Shown: one piece after another, positions 60,204-64,000 of the stretch
Layout of the letters: every line of letters begins with the position of its first letter
How positions within the stretch are numbered: the first letter of the stretch is position 1
Assembly (NCBI RefSeq): GCF_036588685.1
Contig: NC_086378.1
Location: 18,391,578-18,455,577 of the forward strand
DNA from: Mytilus trossulus
Taxonomy: Eukaryota; Mollusca; Bivalvia; Mytilida; Mytilidae
Direction of reading: 5' to 3'
DNA: 64,000 nt
Notes under the pieces: generated by a model
The model's database searches: none
Seen by the model: only the letters and a program-made list of their open reading frames with translations
Told to the model about the DNA's origin: nothing
Translations under genes and position numbers: made by a program

Positions 60204-60777
60204 CTTTTAAAGTTGTCCTTTGGAAAGTCGTCAGTTCATAAAAATGTCGGCTATCTTTTAGATAAATATAGATTTTTTTCGCGGTCTGTGTGGCAGTAAA
60301 AGGTATGTTGGGAAATATAACAAAATAAATAGGGATATCAAGTCAAATTGTTAAACAATGTGGCAGACGTTATAGCCACGAGAGCTCATATGTCAACCGT
60401 TTGTTAAGGTAAATAATTGAAGTTAACTTGATTTTGTTTTATTGTCGGATGTGATCTTTAAAAACGGAGATAGGTTAAAAATCATATGTTGTTTGTTGTT
60501 TATTGTTGTCAGCTATATGACTATGACTTAACTTTCTACAGTCATACATCATCTTCCCAAAGATATACTGAAACATTTTACAACATTAGGGCTATGAATG
60601 AGTGAAATCCACCTTTTTATAGACGCCAAAGAGAATCAAACTGTTAAATTAACTTTGAATAAAAATTAACCTCACAATACAAGCTTTTTTGGTATGCCAC
60701 TCTATACTAAAAATTTACACCACTCACTGTGCTTTGCGGTGAGAAAAAGTTTTCAATAATATAATGTGACCTACACA

Positions 60778-60930
60778 GGGGCGGATCCAGCCATTCTAAA
60801 AAGGAGGGGTCCTAAACCAGGACAAAAAGGGGGAGTTTGTTCCAACTACATGTCCCCATCCAAATGCATTGATCGTCCAAAAAAAGGGGGGTCCAACCCC
60901 CGAATCCCCCTTTTGGATCCGCTACTGCAA
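60778..60930 (+). repeat. GGATCCGC inverted-ended repeat
   Basis: GGGCGGATCCAG at the left and TTTTGGATCCGCTACTG at the right, with short G and C runs inside. Related to 35583-35727. Confidence 0.7.
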
Positions 60931-61612
60931 CAAAGGAAGAAACTGAAGATTATTTTACCTCTCTGTATGTTGGACGCCTGCTATATTTAAATGTGCCCAT
61001 TCATAATGTTTTTTTTAAATAAGATTCAACAAATTGATGTAATGTACTTCTGCCATTTTATCTTTTTTTGTTTGCTAGATTACATTGGCTTTCTCCATCC
61101 TTTTACTCTCCATCCTTTTACTGACTTTCGGTTTGTCATACACCGTAACTGGTAATTCCCATTGCTATTAAAGAATGGGCTAAGTTTCGTGTTCAGCAGA
61201 ATTTTGTCTGTTTATCGCAATCGTGCCAGCCTATTTTTAACTGTAAAACATATAACATCTGACGTACCGAAAGTCGGTTTATTTTATGCATTTATTAACA
61301 GAGGCGGATTGAGGGGGACAGAGGGCCCGCCCCATCCCCTTTTGAGAAAAAAAATATGGTTGATTATATATATAGGGAATCCCTGAAGCGTGAGGGTAGT
61401 GGGCCCCCATATATGAAAATTTCTAGATCCACCAACCTAGGGTTTGTTGTTTGTCGTTGAACCTATTATGTACACGTATAGATATGTGCATCTTTTAATC
61501 AATAAGTGCACCGACAATAACGTCTGTGACGACGTCGTCGACTTCAATGGTTACTAACACGACCGTGACTTCAAGAATTTATTTCCAGTTATAACAATGT
61601 AGCTTTGTTAGT

Positions 61613-61809
61613 ATGGCGAGTGAGAATCGGAATCAATCTGAATACATTATAAGTTTGCTGAGGGAAAATGATCGACTTCTGAAGGAGAATTCATTTTTGA
61701 AGAACTATTTGGTAACGGTGAAAAATAACGCAACTTTGAAAACTGCAAATGTTCTGAATGCTGTTTTGACTTGGACCGATGACAGCCTCTGTAGAAAGTT
61801 TGAAGGCAA
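61613..61809 (+). CDS. Possible first coding exon of an unknown gene
   Basis: ATG at 61613 opens MASENRNQSEYIISLLREND, then a leucine/glutamate-rich helix (RLLKENSFLKNYL) suited to a coiled coil, through ADN-type residues to LCRKFEG. At 61806-61813 the sequence reads GAAGGCAAGT, a perfect GC-type splice donor; the open frame otherwise continues to a stop at 61864. A CpG-bearing stretch (61525-61560, with GACGACGTCGTC) lies upstream and could be a promoter. No downstream exon is identifiable before the window ends. The open frame could be chance. Confidence 0.35.
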
Positions 61810-61864
61810 GTACATTTCCAAAGTGGTAATAACATTTAACAAAATTGAAATAACACAAAAATGA

Positions 61865-62826
61865 TTTTTTTTATATCCTAAGTATATAAGTTTTTCCAAT
61901 CTTACAAAAGTCAAATAAACAAAACTGTCAAAATTTTAAAAACAAAAGTTTATTTAGACAAAAATTTTACTTCAAGTGTAAATTTATGGTATTATACAAA
62001 TATGAAGTTTAACAATGAAATGCCATATATTTTCATCCTCATCTTTTAGCAGAATGGGTAAACTGTGTGTGTATAATTGATTGATTGAATCATAAAAAAA
62101 TAACGATCAGTGGCAAGTATTACATGCAAAATTTTTGATCAGTACAAGAAGTTTATACTTCGTGAATAATACTCTGATTTGATATATACTGATACGTCCT
62201 CGAATTAAGACTGATCTGTGAGACAGTTACCTTCAAAGAAGATATATGTAATACTCTTCAGTATACGAAGTTATTCAGTTCTTTTTCTTTTTTTCTGGCT
62301 ACGAGTCGAACTCTGCAATTGAGTATAATTGACTTGGGCGCATCTCAAACAGACAGGATGTCACTCCTCTGGCGAAAAGTTAAGGTCCAGAAAAACAGGA
62401 TAGTATTTTAACAATAAAATAATTAGCGTAATATTAACTATACGTGTTACAGGCATTTTTCTAAATTTAGGCTTTTTATAAAAATGCCGGAAAACTTTAG
62501 GCATTTTCTATAATGCCTGCAAGACTAGTCCTTATACATATATAAATCTTACAAAATGCCGGAAATTAATTTATAGAATAAATTATTAAAAAACCAAATT
62601 GAAAGCTTTGAACCATGGAACAGTTTTATTTATGATAATAACTGAATTAAAAAAAGAAGAGTAAAAATAATCAAAAATAAATTTTAATGATTTATTCCAA
62701 ATTCACACAATTATTTATTATTTCTCAAAATGTTTGGATGACAAAACTCGTCACAATATTTGTCAAATATATTGCATGATTAACACAATCTTTTTTTTAA
62801 AAACAATTCGACCAAATTTAGAGAAA
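61865..62826. other. Non-coding AT-rich stretch
   Basis: No gene recognised. A small repeated motif (GGCATTTT, AATGCCGGAAA) occurs around 62450-62570. Confidence 0.4.
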
Positions 62827-63588
62827 CCTGGGGCCTGTTTATCGAAACTGTCCTAAGATCGGTCCTAAGAACTTCTTAGGACAGAAGTTAGGATAAAGTT
62901 AGGACCGACTTACGACACGTCTCGGCATGCACATCGAAGCTATCTTAGGAATATCATAGCTAGGACGTCCTAACTGATGTCCTAAGTATTAGCGGAAAAG
63001 AAAATACAAACCGAATATGAAAAAAAACTATGATATCGTATTTTATCAATAATTTTATTTCAAATATTGTTAATAAGAATCTAATAACTAATATGTAGTT
63101 TTAAATTAGACGTAAATTAATATTTTTTTGTAGAATAATTGTACATTTAAACTGTATGAAACAAAACATGACACAAAAATAAAAGAAAATAACAAACTAA
63201 CTATAAACAAGATATATGATACGTTAAAATCATAACATGTGTTTGAGAGAGTTGTATTCGAAGTGTCACATTTTCGTCCTTTAACAGTTCAAATGCAAAA
63301 TCTCGTGCATTATTCATATCATTACGGAGAATTTCAACTATTTTTACTATTGCCTAAAAAAAATACGCGTGAAAATGAACAAAAAACGGAATTCGAATGT
63401 ATCCTAAAGTCAGGACCATCCTAAGACCATCTTAAGACACCTAAATTGGTATCCTAAAGTTAGGACAATTCCTAGGATTTTCCTAAGTTGCGACATGTTT
63501 GATAAACTCATTTAGGACTAAGATGTGTCCTAAGTTGGTCTTAGGACACGTCCTAATCCTAAGAGAGCTTCGATAAACGGGCCCCTGG
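62827..63588. mobile_element. Inverted-ended element, GGGGCCTGTTTATCGAA
   Basis: The left end is GGGGCCTGTTTATCGAAAC and the right end TTCGATAAACGGGCCCC preceded by AGAGAGC. Inside both arms are tandem TCCTAAG/CTTAGGA words (62850-62990 and 63405-63560), so the arms fold back. The middle is AT-rich with no transposase. A partial reverse copy is at 31310-31470. Confidence 0.8.
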
Positions 63589-63739
63589 ATTATCACTTAT
63601 TAAGCACTTTCCTTACCATTTCTGACATCACTTAACATTCAACAACATTGGGTTGCGAAATGATCACACACACCACACATGCATATCGTCTTTTTCATAT
63701 GCTTCAAGGAGATTCAAATGCAAAGTATACATTATCATG

Positions 63740-64000
63740 GTTATAAAAAAAGAAGATGTGGTATGAAACATGAAACATGAAAACTTAATTAAACGCCTAT
63801 TTCTACATATACAATATGTATTCAATGGCGTTGTACATAAATGACATATAAAATACAAAAATACTAAACAAAATTATTGCCAATGAGACAACTCTCCACA
63901 AGTGACCAAAATGACACCGATGTTAACAACTATATGTCACCGTATGACTTTTAACAATGAGCAAAGCCCATACCGCGTAGTCAGCTATGAAAGGCCCATC
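63740..64000 (-). repeat. Dispersed repeat, family G (reverse, cut by window edge)
   Basis: Contains GAAGATGTGGTATGA, CCAATGAGACAACTCTCCAC and GAGCAAAGCCCATACCGC, the reverse of the 49560-49720 pattern. Confidence 0.75.

Noticed and set aside
1-64000. tRNA, rRNA or other structural RNA genes
   Set aside because: I looked for tRNA-like GGTTCGA boxes and rRNA-like blocks by eye and found no convincing cloverleaf; a covariance-model scan would be needed to exclude small ones.

Overview
The window looks like nuclear DNA of a bivalve mollusc, most likely a mussel (Mytilidae). It is strongly AT-rich, its genes are split by GT-AG introns and encode animal proteins, and most of it is interspersed repeats of kinds I associate with mussel genomes. 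The species call is inference from repeat character and protein similarity; nothing was searched.

Four genes are supported. (1) 1555-6387, minus: the first two coding exons of a ubiquitin E2 variant (UBE2V2/MMS2 type); the remaining exons lie beyond the left edge. (2) 16842-26097, minus: a complete five-exon GDAP1-like gene (321 codons plus stop), a GST-fold protein with a C-terminal membrane tail. (3) 39864-41616, plus: a TRIM-like protein with two B-boxes, a coiled coil and a beta-rich C-terminus, coded in one exon. (4) 54768-60203, minus: a second complete five-exon GDAP1-like gene (312 codons plus stop). Genes 2 and 4 have matching exon structure and intron phases (0,1,1,1), so they are dispersed tandem paralogues about 28.7 kb apart, with the TRIM gene and many repeats between them. 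A possible first exon of an unknown plus-strand gene sits at 61613. No operon-like logic applies; the genes are independent, apart from the shared ancestry of the two GDAP1 copies.

The rest is transposon-derived or tandem sequence. Bounded DNA elements include a pogo/Tigger-like element (246-1387), a 2.5 kb element with matching inverted ends and a 5-bp target duplication (27499-29998), a Helitron-like element (31728-32482), a near-perfect MITE with an 8-bp duplication (43603-43844) and a MULE-derived element with a decayed transposase (44341-46026). A 3.1 kb fold-back structure has arms made of a 21-bp minisatellite (49989-53123). There are LINE remnants (34282-34653, and two TATCT-type tails).

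The most interesting pattern is a set of repeat families, unrelated in sequence, that share one architecture: a short hairpin at each end, a core of 150-220-bp tandem units, and a GAC/GCC/GGAC-rich tract just inside one end. Examples are at 6841-7870, 10115-11136, 20775-22784, 33384-34162, 36078-36950 and 37409-38164. Long palindromes, mirrored G-run/C-run elements and several minisatellites fill much of the remainder.
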